This document shows, piece after piece, positions 9,699-20,221 of a DNA stretch of 64,000 nt (position 1 is the stretch's first letter; each line of letters starts with the position of its first letter). The DNA comes from Myotis daubentonii (Eukaryota > Chordata > Mammalia > Chiroptera > Vespertilionidae). A program made the translations under genes and the position numbers. Under the pieces are notes generated by a model. That model was given only the letters and a program-made list of their open reading frames with translations. It made no database searches and was not told where the DNA came from. The stretch covers positions 64,089,623 through 64,153,622 of the forward strand of contig NC_081861.1 of assembly GCF_963259705.1 (NCBI RefSeq), given 5' to 3'.

Positions 9699-10379
9699 TC
9701 CTATCTAATAAAAGAGAAACATGCAAATTGACCATACCCCCGAACGCTTCCCATTGGCTAATCAGCAGGATATGCAAATTAACTGCCAACCAAGATGGCG
9801 GCCGGCAGCCAGGCAGCTGAAGCGAACAGGAGGCTTGTTTGCTCCAGTGAAGGAGGAAGCCAAGGTTCCCGGCCTGCGGCAGCCCAGCTCTGAGCTCCGG
9901 ATGCAACAAAGTTGCAATTATAGAAGCTAAACAAGCTCCAGATAGCTGCTGCAGTGGGCTCAGAGCTTAGAGCGGCAGTGATGGCAACAGAGTTTCAATT
10001 ATAGAAGCTAAACAAAGCCCAGATATCTGCTTTCAGCAGCCGAGGCCTCAAGCTGGAGCCGGCCTCAGAGCTAAAGCCAGCTCTCAGCTCCAGTGACAGC
10101 CATAGAAAGTAAATAAATCCAAGAATAAAAAAAAAAAAGAAAAAAAGGAGAGGCTGGGAGCTTTAGTCACCCGCCAGCCTGAAAATGGCCCTCAGCCCCT
10201 CATCCAGACTGGCCAGTCACCCCAGTGGGGACCTCTACCCTAAAGGGGGTGCAGGCAGCCTAAAAACAGCAATCATCCCCTCACCCAGGCTGGCCAGGCA
10301 CCCAAGTGGGACCCCCACCCTGATCCGGGACACCCTTCAGGGCAATCCAGCTGGCCCCCACCCATGCACCAGGCCTCTA
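9699..10379 (+). mobile_element. Compound Helitron, 5' unit A (copy 1)
   Basis: Starts TCCTATCTAATAAAAG after an A and ends GCACCAGGCCTCTA directly joined to TCCTATA of the next unit. The first 110 bp hold ATTGG (9753-9757), the octamer ATGCAAAT (9721-9728 and 9772-9779) and CAAGATGGCGGC (from 9791). Two imperfect repeats of about 80 bp (about 9900-10040) are followed by an A-rich tract (about 10108-10147). No Rep/helicase coding capacity, so it is non-autonomous. Related copies lie at 24189, 30747 (minus) and 44673 (minus). Confidence 0.85.
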
Positions 10380-10920
10380 TCCTATACTACAGGCAGGGTT
10401 GGACAGCGCGAGCTGCCATCCGGGCCCCATGTGCAGCCCTGGGCAGAGGGGCATAAGCCCCGCCCCCAGCCAGGACCCCCATGCTGCCTAAGCCTCGCAC
10501 TGCTAAGCCCGCCCCCCCCCCCCAGCCAGGACCCTATGACTATTGGAGAGCAGGAAAGTGCCACTGGGCCCTGGGTCACTGTGGTGATCCGGCCATCGGT
10601 AAGTAGAAAAGTGCAGCCTGTAGGCAGCCCCCAGCTGCGCCTGATCAGGGAGCAGGAAAGCCTGGCCTGCAGGCAGCCCCCAGCTGGACCTGATCCAGGA
10701 GCAGGAAAGCCCGGCCTGCGGGCAGCCCCCAGCTGGGCCTGCTCCCCGGTCGCCATGGGGATCCGGGAGCAGGAAAGCCTGGCTTGCAAACAGCACCCCC
10801 ATCCTGGCCATAGCTCAAGGGAGAGTACAACATGCAGTGGAGGCCAGGAGCCTGAGACATCAACACAGAGGGGCTCCTGCTCCAAGCCTCCATGGTGTGG
10901 CTGGGGGCAGGCCCCCAGCA

Positions 10921-10968
<48 letters not shown>

Positions 10969-11012
10969 GCCTGCTCTGAGCCTCCAATGTGGCTGGGGGC
11001 AGACCCTCAGTG

Positions 11013-11047
<35 letters not shown>

Positions 11048-11093
11048 CAACTGCTTCGAGCCTACGTGGCGTGGCTGGGGGCAGGCCCCAGCA

Positions 11094-11142
<49 letters not shown>

Positions 11143-11283
11143 GATGCCTGCTCTGAGCCTCTGCTGCCAGACTGTGGCCATCAGTAGGACATCCACTGAG
11201 GGCTCCTGGACTGTGAGAGGGGCAGGCTGGGCCGAGGGAACCCCCACCTCCCAGTGCACAAATTTCGTGCACAGGGCCTCTAG
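10380..11283 (+). mobile_element. Compound Helitron, 3' partner with CA-repeat units
   Basis: Begins with a decayed 5' end (TCCTATACTACAGG) and ends ACAGGGCCTCTAG (CTAG at 11280-11283). It contains a degenerate repeat of about 57 bp (GAGCAGGAAAGCC..., about 10600-10800). Three units of the type 'GTGGCTGGGGGCAG then (AC)n' follow, with AC runs at about 10919-10967, 11017-11045 and 11094-11140. Open frames here encode His-Thr or Cys-Val runs and are not genes. Confidence 0.8.
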
Positions 11284-11696
11284 TATATATATAAAAGACT
11301 AAGCAATTAGCTGACTGGCTGACTGGCCAACCAGCTGGTAGCTATGATGCTCACTGACCACCAGGGGGCAGACGCTCAACACAGGAGCTGCAGAGTGACA
11401 GCAACTTTGCAGAGTGCTCTCTCGTTCTCCCAGGACCCCTCGGGGGATGTCGGAGAGCCGGTTGCGGGCCTGATCCCTGCAGACCAGACCGAGGGACCCC
11501 ACCTGCCAGAGGAACTCCACTCACTCTGCAGACACCCTTAGAGCCCTGGTGCTGCCTCAGGTGTGGCCAGCCAGAGAGGGACCATGGGAGGTTGGTTCCA
11601 GGGTGTGTCCAGCCTGTCTTGCCCAGTCCCACCCTGCCAGCCACCTTCTAATTAATTTACTTTCAATGTGCACGAATCTGTGCACTGGGCCTCTAG
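11284..11696 (+). mobile_element. Helitron carrying a CTCF core-like motif
   Basis: Abuts the previous CTAG end. Its 5' end is decayed (TATATATATAAAAGACTAAG) and it ends CACTGGGCCTCTAG at 11696, followed by T. It shares the internal 'CACTGACCACCAGGGGGCAG' segment with the minus-strand Helitrons at 17236 and 30282, so these are one subfamily. Confidence 0.8.
11358..11371 (+). promoter_or_regulatory. CTCF core-like motif in Helitron
   Basis: CCACCAGGGGGCAG fits the CTCF core CCASYAGRKGGCRS at 14 of 14 positions. It lies about 75 bp from the element's 5' end. Occupancy is not shown by sequence. Confidence 0.6.
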
Positions 11697-11905
11697 TCTA
11701 TTTATAAGTGTCAAAGAACCCTAGAACTTCCCTACTATTACACAATGACTTTCCACAAATGAAATCTCTTACTGGAGGCATTAGCCAGGTCTTCATGCCT
11801 CTTTCCAAATTAAGTAATCCTTGAGAGGACAGCCCTCCCTAGTATGAAACCATCTTTAGAAATATTTCCTTTCCACATACTTACTAATCAATTCATTTGT
11901 TTTTA

Positions 11906-12118
11906 TTTTTAAATATGTTTTTATTGATTTCAGAGAGAAGGGAGGGGAGAGAGAGATAGAAACATCAATGACGAGAGAGAATCATTGATTGGCTGCCTCC
12001 TGCAAACCCCTTTCTGGAGATCAAGCCAGAAACCTAGGCATGTGCCCTGACCGGAAATCAAACTGTGACCTCTTGGTTCATGCTTGACAGTTCAACCACT
12101 GAGCAACACTGGCTGGGC
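11906..12118 (-). mobile_element. VES SINE
   Basis: 13-bp duplications TCATTTGTTTTTA at 11893-11905 and 12119-12131. tRNA-like head at the right end. Confidence 0.92.
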
Positions 12119-12131
12119 TCATTTGTTTTTA

Positions 12132-12916
12132 GAGATAGACATTTAATAAACCCAGAAAAACAACTTCTTCAAACCTATCATAATCAGGATTCACATCAGT
12201 AGTTTTACTAGATTAATTTTTTTGGATAATGATAAGTATAATTTCCTTCAACGTACATTATGATGGGAATAATTAAGGGATCAAAGTTTCTTTGAATTAA
12301 GCATTTCAACCTCAGGGTTAACAAAGTCTGTAGATATTTAATCTTTACCAAATAAATTTTAATTACAAAATGAGACTATCACCCTGCGATATTGAGAATG
12401 ATAATCTTGACCTAATTAGTTTTATATTTATAATTCTGTTCTTAAAAGATGTTTTTGGCAGCACCCAAGTTGGAAGTAAGAGAAATTTTGATGATGAAAA
12501 AGTATGCATATGCCAAAAGCTTTGTAGATCACAGAATCCTTTGGCTTTTCAATGATCATTATACTAGAATAATTAGTAAGTGAATTAAGCCACTGAATTA
12601 AAATAAAATTGAAATAGCTGGCTCATTAAAATTGCCATCTGAAGAGATCACAATGCTTCAATAAACCTCGCAATACAGTCCAGCTGACCAAAGATGGATC
12701 AGTGAACCTGCTCAGAGGAGCACTATTTGAATGGCTTCACTGACAATACCTTCTCTAGCCATGTCAGAAAACTTGATTTTTGCTGTTACCTACTTCTCAG
12801 AGAAGAATTTCCTCAGATGACAATACATATAATCTCTTAAGACTTTGGTATTCTTGTGTTTCACTTAATTAACAACTGTCTGTCTTAACTTTATCTTTAA
12901 ATTAAGCTGACATGAA

Positions 12917-12919
<3 letters not shown>
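12132..12919. other. Unassigned sequence
   Basis: AT-rich, with no recognised element. The 61-codon frame at 12370-12555 has no supporting features. Confidence 0.5.

Positions 12920-12962
<43 letters not shown>
12920..12962. repeat. (AC)n microsatellite
   Basis: About 21 AC units followed by a short AT run. Confidence 0.95.
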
Positions 12963-12969
<7 letters not shown>

Positions 12970-13132
12970 TATAAAAAAGGCAGACTGTGACAACCAAAAT
13001 GACCGTTTGACAGGTCACCATGTGATGCTAGCACAGATGCATAGACACAGGTAAAGTCTATGAGTGAACTAAGAACCAGCAAGACAAATGCTTGCCTTCA
13101 TGGAGATTGCACTGTAAGGTTAGGTCAGGGAT

Positions 13133-13910
13133 TGCCGGGGTCCAACCCCAGCAGGTCCAGGGGTCCCCAAAGTTGTGGACGGAGTCGGCGAAGAAGGAAT
13201 GACATGGAGACAGCGTTCAGTTGATCAGCAACCTAGCCAGGATCTCTAGCCCGGATCTCCAGAGAGGTTCTGCTTCGGATCTCCAGCGAGGTTCTGTAGC
13301 CATGTTCCCTCACTAGGTTCTCCAGCCAGGTTCTGTCCAGGCTCTCCAGTCAGGTTCAGTGTCCAGGTTCCAGTCAGGTTCTCCTGCCAATCTCTGTAGT
13401 CAGGTTCAGTCCAGGATCCCTTGCCATGTTTTCCCGCTAGGCTCTGTCTCTAGGCTCCGAGGCCAGTCCCTCTCCAGGATCCTCCGGCATGCTCTCTCCA
13501 GCGAAGTTCTTCTGTCTCCAGGCTCCGTGTAGGTTCTGTCTTCTTGATTCTGTTCTAAGTTCTGAGTCTTTCTGTCTTGTTACAACTGTATTTATACCAG
13601 TTGATTCAATCCTATCAATCTCTATTACAAAGGTTAGGGCTTTTCTTATCTCCATTCCAGGGAGAAAAGATTATGTAGTTTAAGCATGATTGTTCGTAGT
13701 TAAAGGGATTAATTACCCGCCTGGCACTTAGTTGAGGGGTTTTATTCCCTCCCTAACTTCAGGGGAAAATCCCTACCTGGGGATTCAACCTTTCTCGGAG
13801 AGGTGACTTTGGTTAAAACACAGCGCCAAGAAGGTGAGCAAACATATTAAGAAAAGTATGCCATATATGCCAGGTCCCTTGAAACAGCAAGGATGGACCG
13901 GCTCCCGGCA
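13133..13910 (-). mobile_element. Solo LTR of a class II (ERV2-type) endogenous retrovirus
   Basis: Termini are TGCCGGGG on the left and TCCCGGCA on the right, flanked by the perfect 6-bp duplication AGGGAT (13127-13132 and 13911-13916). A 6-bp duplication is typical of class II elements. On the minus strand a TATAAATA box lies at 13596-13589, which sets the orientation. Downstream, about 13220-13560 is a degenerate tandem repeat of about 20 bp (AGGTTCTCCAGCC-like). No internal viral gene remains beside it, so recombination between two LTRs removed the provirus. The 72-codon frame at 13437-13655 is repeat-derived. Confidence 0.82.
13589..13596 (-). promoter_or_regulatory. LTR TATA box
   Basis: TATAAATA on the minus strand, about 310 bp from the U3 end of the solo LTR. 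Confidence 0.6.
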
Positions 13911-13916
13911 AGGGAT

Positions 13917-14456
13917 GAGAATTCAAAATTGCCACCAGCACAGGCTTGAGGTGCTGCTTCTCAGAGCTGCCAGAGATATACCCAGTAGTGGACTGGGGGC
14001 ATGACTGAAGGTCTGGTGCCAACGTGAAAGCAAAGTCGTTCTGGATTTCCCAGAGGAGCCAATGGCTGCTTAGAAGGCAGAGCTTGTGACACTGACTGGC
14101 ATAGAAACCAATCAGAACCAAATCTAGGTGAACTGCAAGGAGCCAATGACAGCCTAGGAGGCGGAGCTTTTGACACTGACTGGCATAGAAACCGACCAAT
14201 CAGAACCTAATCTGGGTGAACTGTGAAGGCAGAACCTAAGGTGGGGGCTGAGGAGGGGTTTTAAGGGCAACACTATTTGGTGTAAGGTGTAAGAAAGTGG
14301 TTAATTTTTTTAATAAACATTTTGGCAGTATAGTGCATATGGCTGGCTATCAGACTCTAGATATAGGGGGTTATGTATTTTTGTCTGCCAAGAGCATCTC
14401 CTCCTACTGAAAAAGGCTTTCGCCCCCATTTAAGCAATCCTATCCAGTATAATCTA
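13917..14456. repeat. LTR-like stretch with duplicated CCAAT-box block
   Basis: Two direct copies of about 84-88 bp (14054-14137 and 14138-14226) begin AGGAGCCAATG. Each carries two CCAAT motifs and the shared segment GACACTGACTGGCATAGAAA. A TTTTAAGG box and an AATAAA (about 14311) follow on the + strand. The layout resembles a U3 enhancer repeat of another LTR, but I could not find both termini. The 128-codon minus frame (13813-14199) is an antisense reading of the duplication. Confidence 0.45.
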
Positions 14457-14957
14457 TCTATACTAATAAAAGGGTAATATGCTAATTAGACCGGGTTGAC
14501 CGGCCATCTTCCAGACATTCGACTTCCTTCCAGACAAAGCCATGGTGATGGGGGTTGAGGTAGAGGCAATTAAGGGCAATCAGGATGGCAGGGGAGAGCA
14601 GTTAGGGGTGAGATCAGGCTGGCAGGGGGTTAGGGGTGATCAGGCCAGCAGGAGAGGGCAGTTGGGGGCAACCAGGCCTGCAAGGGAGGGCCATTGTGGT
14701 GACCAGGCCAGCAGGGGATGGCAGTTGGGAATGACCAGGCCAGCAGGGGAGGGCGGTTGGGGGCATTAGGCAGGCAGGCAGGTGAGTGGTTAGGAGCCAG
14801 TGGTCCTGGATTGTGAGAGGGATGACTGACTGCCAGTTTAGGACATACCCCCTAAACCAGCAGTCGGACATACCCCAAGGGGTCCCTATTGGAGAGGGTG
14901 CAGGCCGAGCTGAGGGATACCCTTTCCATGCATGAATTTTGTGCACCAGGCCTCTAG
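14457..14957 (+). mobile_element. Helitron with internal short tandem repeats
   Basis: Starts TCTATACTAATAAAAGGG after A and ends GCACCAGGCCTCTAG before T. About 14570-14780 is a degenerate tandem repeat of about 40 bp (CAGGCCAGCAGGGGAGGGCA). No coding capacity. Confidence 0.85.
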
Positions 14958-15033
14958 TATACATGTAATTGTTATTTAATATTTATAATAATAGATGACT
15001 TAGAAGAATGAACTAGAAATGATGACTTTTTTC

Positions 15034-15423
15034 TGCTATGCACTAAATTATGTACTCTCAAAATTCATATATTGAACCCTTAATCCCCAATGGGATGGTA
15101 TTTCGAGATAGGGCCTTTGAGTGATCATTAGGTTTAGATGAGATCATGAGGGTGGGGTGCTAATAAGGGATTAGTGTCCTTATAAAAAGAGACACCAGAG
15201 AGCTTGCATGTAGTCTCTCTCTCCCCTTTTCCTTCCCTTTTCTGCTATGTGAGGACACATTGACAAGGTGGCTGTGCATAAGCCAGTAAAAAAGCTCTTA
15301 TTAGAACCCAACCATGCTAGTGCCTTCATCATGGACTTCTAGCCCCAGAACTGTGAGAAAATAATTTTCTGTTGTTTAAGCCACCAACACTGTGGTATTT
15401 TGTTATAGCAGTCAGAGTTAATA
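15034..15423 (+). mobile_element. MLT1-type MaLR solo LTR
   Basis: Matches the remembered MLT1 consensus along its length: AAAATTCATATATTGAA, GATGGTATT...GGGCCTTTG, GATCATGAGGGTGG, CCTTATAAAAAGAGAC, TGTGAGGACAC, AACTGTGAGAAAATAA and TGGTATTTTGTTATAGCAG. Flanks are near-identical (ACTTTTTTC and ACTTTTTC). An ancient eutherian element. Confidence 0.85.
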
Positions 15424-16695
15424 CTTTTTCATAGTAGGCATAAATTTTATTTATCTCGGAATAGAAACATACAGGTAAGTAGTTGTAGCAGTGATGTACA
15501 AAAACAAAAAGAAGGAAGCATTATATATAATTTTTAATAAGCAAATATTGTTAACAAATTTGGCATTTAGAGTCTGTTTTGAATTCTCAAACTCTCAAGG
15601 TTGTGATCATTTGGGAACTTATATCACAGAGTTGTCCTTCATTCAGTGCTTTGGAGGTCCTGCTTCGCCAGTGGTTTTGTCGTCCATCTCCCCTCTTTCC
15701 TCCTGCAAATTCAGGGTCAATCCTACCGAGTTGTCATCTTTATCTGAAATATTTCACTCCTCTTCAGCAAAAAGCCTGCTGACTTCCTAAGTTCTTTACA
15801 TTCTGTCACCAAAAGAAGTCAGTAAGTCCAGGAAGTTTTTTTGAAATGGTAAGAATAAATGAATAAATCCTTTGACCATAGCCCTTTACTAAATAGACAT
15901 TTTTTACTATTGTATTTCACATGTACATTTCATATTTTTTAAGGTATATGTTTGATTAATGTCCTTGATACTTGCTAATCTTACAACAAGTGAAGTGATT
16001 ATTTTTGAGTTGGAGAATGTCTATCATTGTCTCGCCTCCATTTCCCCTACATTTGGCCAACAGCTATTTCTGGAAAATTTCTTGTCTCACTAGTATCATT
16101 ATTATTATTTTACATTAATATTTTGATTTAAATTTCACTTTTACGGCAGTGTTTTTCATCACATACATGGCCTTATATGGATTATACTGTTAAACCTTAG
16201 ATATAATAAATCTATTTTACCTATTTTATATTGGATTAGACAGGTATTTTCTAAATTATCTGTATAAAGATAATGGTGATGATCAGGAAATTTATTGAAC
16301 TATACTGTGAAGTATATCTTTCATATTTCACTCTAAAGCATTTATCTGATATATAGAGGACATCATTAATAGTAACATAATATTCAAACAAGAGCAGCTT
16401 CATATTCTATGCCCTTGTTTTAAAGATTTGCTCCCCCCTGCTATCATGCAAACACTTAACATGTCATGCAATTAAACTAGGAAAAAGTTGTTTTGACCTG
16501 GCTATTACAAAAAATGCTGTATTAATACAAAAAGATGGAGTAGTGTAAACAAATATTGCAAGATGAGCAGCTGATTCTGCTCCTCTATAAAAGACATGGA
16601 ATAAATGGGCAAAAATTGTCAGAAACAACTTTTACAGAGCCGTGGAAATTTACCAACATTTGCAACAATATAGTGAACACTGATTTAAGAAAAAT
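15424..16695. other. Unassigned sequence
   Basis: No element or exon recognised. Confidence 0.5.
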
Positions 16696-16841
16696 GGTGG
16701 GCCCTGACCAGTGTGGCTCAATTGGTTGGAACATTGTTCTGTGCACAGGTTCTAATCCCGGTCAGGGCACATACCCAGGTGTGGGCTTGATCCCCAGTCA
16801 GGGCGCATGTACTGGCAGCCAATCAATGTGTCTCTCTCACA

Positions 16842-16900
<59 letters not shown>

Positions 16901-16936
16901 CCCTAAAAATCAATAAAAGAAATAATTATAAAAAAT
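16696..16936 (+). mobile_element. VES SINE with (CT)n
   Basis: Head GGGCCCTGACCAGTGTGGCT, B-box-like TTCTAATCCC, long CT run (about 16844-16896), AATAAA and A-rich tail. Boundaries are approximate. Confidence 0.88.
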
Positions 16937-17235
16937 TATGGCCAATGAAATCACACACAAAAAAAACAGTGGATTTTAAGGACAATAAACATGGTGGAGT
17001 TTTCACTTACCCCATTCATTGCTCCCCAGCTGAGCAGTAGCTGTGGAAATACAGCCCACATTTTGAATATTTGAGGGAGCAGAACAGATCTTACTCCAAA
17101 GTCTTCTCTTTATTTCCCCTTAATTCAGAATTGGCCTAGTGCTAAAACTGCTTCACAGGGGACATTGGTTGAAAATATTTACAGGTTCATGTGTTAGTTG
17201 CTTCTGACAGAGGCCAAGTGGTATTTTATGGAATA

Positions 17236-17657
17236 CTAGAGGCCCAGTGCCCGAATTTGTGCACCAGTGGGGTCCCTCAGCCTAGCATGCGGGATTGGGC
17301 CGAAACCGGCTCTCTGACATCCCCCGTGGGGTCCTGGATTGCAAGAGGGCGTAGCCCAGGCCAAGGGACCCCACCAGTGCATAATTGGGGCCGGGGAGGG
17401 ACACAGAAATTTGGCCAGCTGGGGAGGGACTGGGGGAGGGTTCCAGGGCATGTCCGGCCCATCTGCTCAGTCCCCATGGGCCGGACCCCAGCAGTAAGCT
17501 AACCTACTGGTTGAAGTGTCTGCCCCCTGATGGTCAGTGCATGTCATAGTGAGCTGTTGAGCAGCCTTACCATATCATTAGCATATTACACTTTGATTGG
17601 TTGAACGGCTGACCGGTCAACTGGACACTTAGCATATTAGGCTTTTATTATATAGGA
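17236..17657 (-). mobile_element. Helitron with CTCF core-like motif
   Basis: The left end CTAGAGGCCCAGTGC is the reverse complement of the 3' terminus. The right end CTTTTATTATATAGGA is that of the 5' terminus. Flanks are A (17235) and T (17658), the expected A/T insertion site with no duplication. Same subfamily as 11284-11696. Between 17658 and 18467 nothing else is recognised. Confidence 0.92.
17520..17533 (-). promoter_or_regulatory. CTCF core-like motif in Helitron
   Basis: The minus strand reads CCATCAGGGGGCAG, 13 of 14 positions of the core, at the place equivalent to 11358-11371. Confidence 0.5.
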
Positions 17658-18475
17658 TTTAGCATCCTAGGAAGATGTTGACAAAATAATGTTAAAATGC
17701 AAAATATTTTCTATAGTATCTGTTTTATGAAAAGTAATGGACTAGAATGAAATATAACAAAATGTTGATAGTGGCTATATGTGAATCAGGGAATTATGGT
17801 TCCTTTCTAATTTTTTCTGCATTGCTGTATTTTTCAAATACAGGTGTTGTATAAGTTGTAAAAATTTATGAGTGTTGTTTAATATTCTGGGCCCTGGCTT
17901 GGATATTTGAGACAGAGACGTAGTGGGTAAAAGTTCTGAGTTTATAAACTTTGGTGAGTCAATATTTTTCCTACATTTGAACTTAAATTCTGATCTCTGG
18001 TCCTAATAAGATGGGTTGTAGGAATAACCTCAACACTACAATAATCTCAGTCATTGCAAAATCCCTATCTCTCTCCTTAATTTTTTATTTCTTATTTTTG
18101 GTGAGTCATCTGTTTTTCAGTATCATCATTTATCCATGTTGATATGTCTCCATCCCTGTCAGGCTTTGGTCTATGAAGATCACTGTAAAGTCTTTCTCAT
18201 TCTTATTACGTGGAATTTTTCATCTAGTTACTTTCCTTTTCTTCTTGAAAACCTGGACAACATATGGCCCCTCCCCATAGCTTTTAGAAAAATGGAGAAC
18301 TTTGAGGCTGATGGAAACATATTTTCTAGACTTTGAATGTAGCCATCTCGATTTTCTGCTCTTATTTCCTGCTAGGGGGAGAGGACATGGAAAGACAGAC
18401 ATCCCAGAAAGGGACACACTGGACATTTCTGCTCTTCTATTCTTCAAACTTTTCTGGAGTTTCATCTCCCTAAAC

Positions 18476-18690
18476 CAGTGGTCCGCAAACTCATTAGTCA
18501 ACAGAGCCAAATATCAATAGTACTTCTTCAAAATAGACTCGCCCAGGCCGAAAACTGACTTCTGCACATGGGCCACGAAGTTTCAATCGCACTGTACCTG
18601 CGCGCCCACACGTGGTATTTTGTGGAAGAGCCACACTCAAGGGTCCAAAGAGCCGCAGGTGGCTTGCAAGCCGCAGTTTGCCGACCATGA
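18476..18690. mobile_element. Non-autonomous hAT element
   Basis: 215 bp between perfect 8-bp duplications CCCTAAAC (18468-18475 and 18691-18698). Imperfect terminal inverted repeats: CAGTGGTCCGCAAACT and TCATGGTCGGCAAACT. An 8-bp duplication is diagnostic for hAT. No transposase. Confidence 0.92.
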
Positions 18691-19189
18691 CCCTAAACCA
18701 TCAAATTCATCTAGTGGAAAGTATTGTTCAGGGCCATGTCTCTAGGACCCATTATCATCTCACTCTCTTGCTTCCCTGCTGACTTGCTCCCCCAGATTGT
18801 GGGATCTTTAAGTTTGGGGTAGGAAGACTGGCTCTTACTCCAGATCTACTGTTTGGGGCATAAACTTTTAAAGTTTCAAGTTTTTCAAGATTGAGGCTTT
18901 GGAAGCTCAACATCCCATATTTCTGTAACTCAAATTGTTTTTAAAATTCAAAAGCTATGATTTGAATCTTTCACTGTTCCCCAAAGCAGGGAGAGGTACT
19001 GTATGAATTGGGTAGAAGGGAAATTGAAAAGAACTAGGAAAATACAGGAAACTTAGTTTCATCTCTTGATATATCATCTCATCACATAGGGATAAAAACC
19101 TCAATGTTATTTTCAGTCAGTCCCTCTCAATTATATCAGAATTCTTTCCCTGAAATATAAATATGGATACTACTTTTCTTAAAACCTTC

Positions 19190-19480
19190 AACAAATCCCC
19201 ATTGTGTATAGATTAACTTTTCACATACTTGGTCTCGGGTTCTCTGTGGCCTTTCCCCCCTGCTAGTTCTTACACTCTGCAATAAAAGATTGGCTTGCTT
19301 TTCTCCAAACAGACCATTTCATTTTATGCTGCTGTGCCTTTGCTCGTGCTTTCCTCAGGAGTGAGTTGCCCAGCCTGCCTTCACAAGCGAGGGTAGTAAT
19401 ATGCATCCTTCAGAGCTTGGCGCCAACGTCTCATCCAAGTCTCCATGAAGTCCTCTCTGAGCCCATTTCCACAGCATTGC
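19190..19480 (+). mobile_element. L2 LINE 3' fragment
   Basis: Degenerate match to the L2 3' region: CTTACACTCTGCAATAAAAG, TGTGCCTTTGCTCGTGCTTTC and CTCCATGAAGTCCTCTCTGA. An ancient repeat. 18699-19189 and 19480-19750 are otherwise unassigned. Confidence 0.6.
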
Positions 19481-19760
19481 CAACAGTTTAACATCAGCTT
19501 TTGACAGCACTGCACAAAGTAATGAAAACGTCATTTTTATTAAATATTGGTTCCAAGGCCTCTTTAGATTCTATAGTTTCTCTGGAGATAACCTTATTCA
19601 TACCTGTGGCCTCAGTTATGCTGTACATGCCTCCCCCCACCCCAATATTTCCAATTGAGACATTTCAGATGCCATACAGACCTGCAAATCCAGCTTCTCT
19701 TTAAGTCCATGTATATGTCTTTCAAACACCTCAATCTCAAATGTTCAAATCCGAACTCAG

Positions 19761-19966
19761 GCCTGGACGGTGTGGCTTAGTGAATTGGGCATCGTCCCAT
19801 GCACAAAGAGGTCACTGGTTTGATTCCCGGTCAGGGCACATGCCAAGGTTGTGGACTCCATCCCCGGTAGGGGCCGTGCCAGGAGGCAGCCAATCAATGT
19901 TTCTCTCTCATCAATGTATCTCTTTCTCTCTCTCTCAAATCAATAAAAACATATTGAAAAAACAAA
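19761..19966 (+). mobile_element. VES SINE
   Basis: 10-bp duplications CCGAACTCAG (19751-19760 and 19967-19976). B-box-like GTTTGATTCCC. Confidence 0.93.
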
Positions 19967-20221
19967 CCGAACTCAGATACTCATATATTTGTTGAATATA
20001 CGATTAAAGTAGTACCCAAATTACTTCTTTGGGGCTTCTGCTGCTTTCCTAATGCAACTTGGGTTGCCATCACCATCTGATTGTATATAATCAGGTTGAC
20101 ATTATCACATTACCATCCTGCAAAATGCTGATATGCTTACACTTTTTCAGGCATATAAACAGCGCTTATTGCACTGTGTGCTTCAGCAGCCTTTGAGAAC
20201 TCCTGCTCGCCTGCCATGTAT

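Noticed and set aside
10382..11302. Long frames rich in His-Thr or Cys-Val (up to 296 codons)
   Set aside because: They are readings through (AC)n tracts inside a Helitron; no domain or start context.
9443..11696. CpG-island gene promoter because of high GC
   Set aside because: The GC-rich wording is explained by Helitron units and minisatellites present at several other sites in the window.
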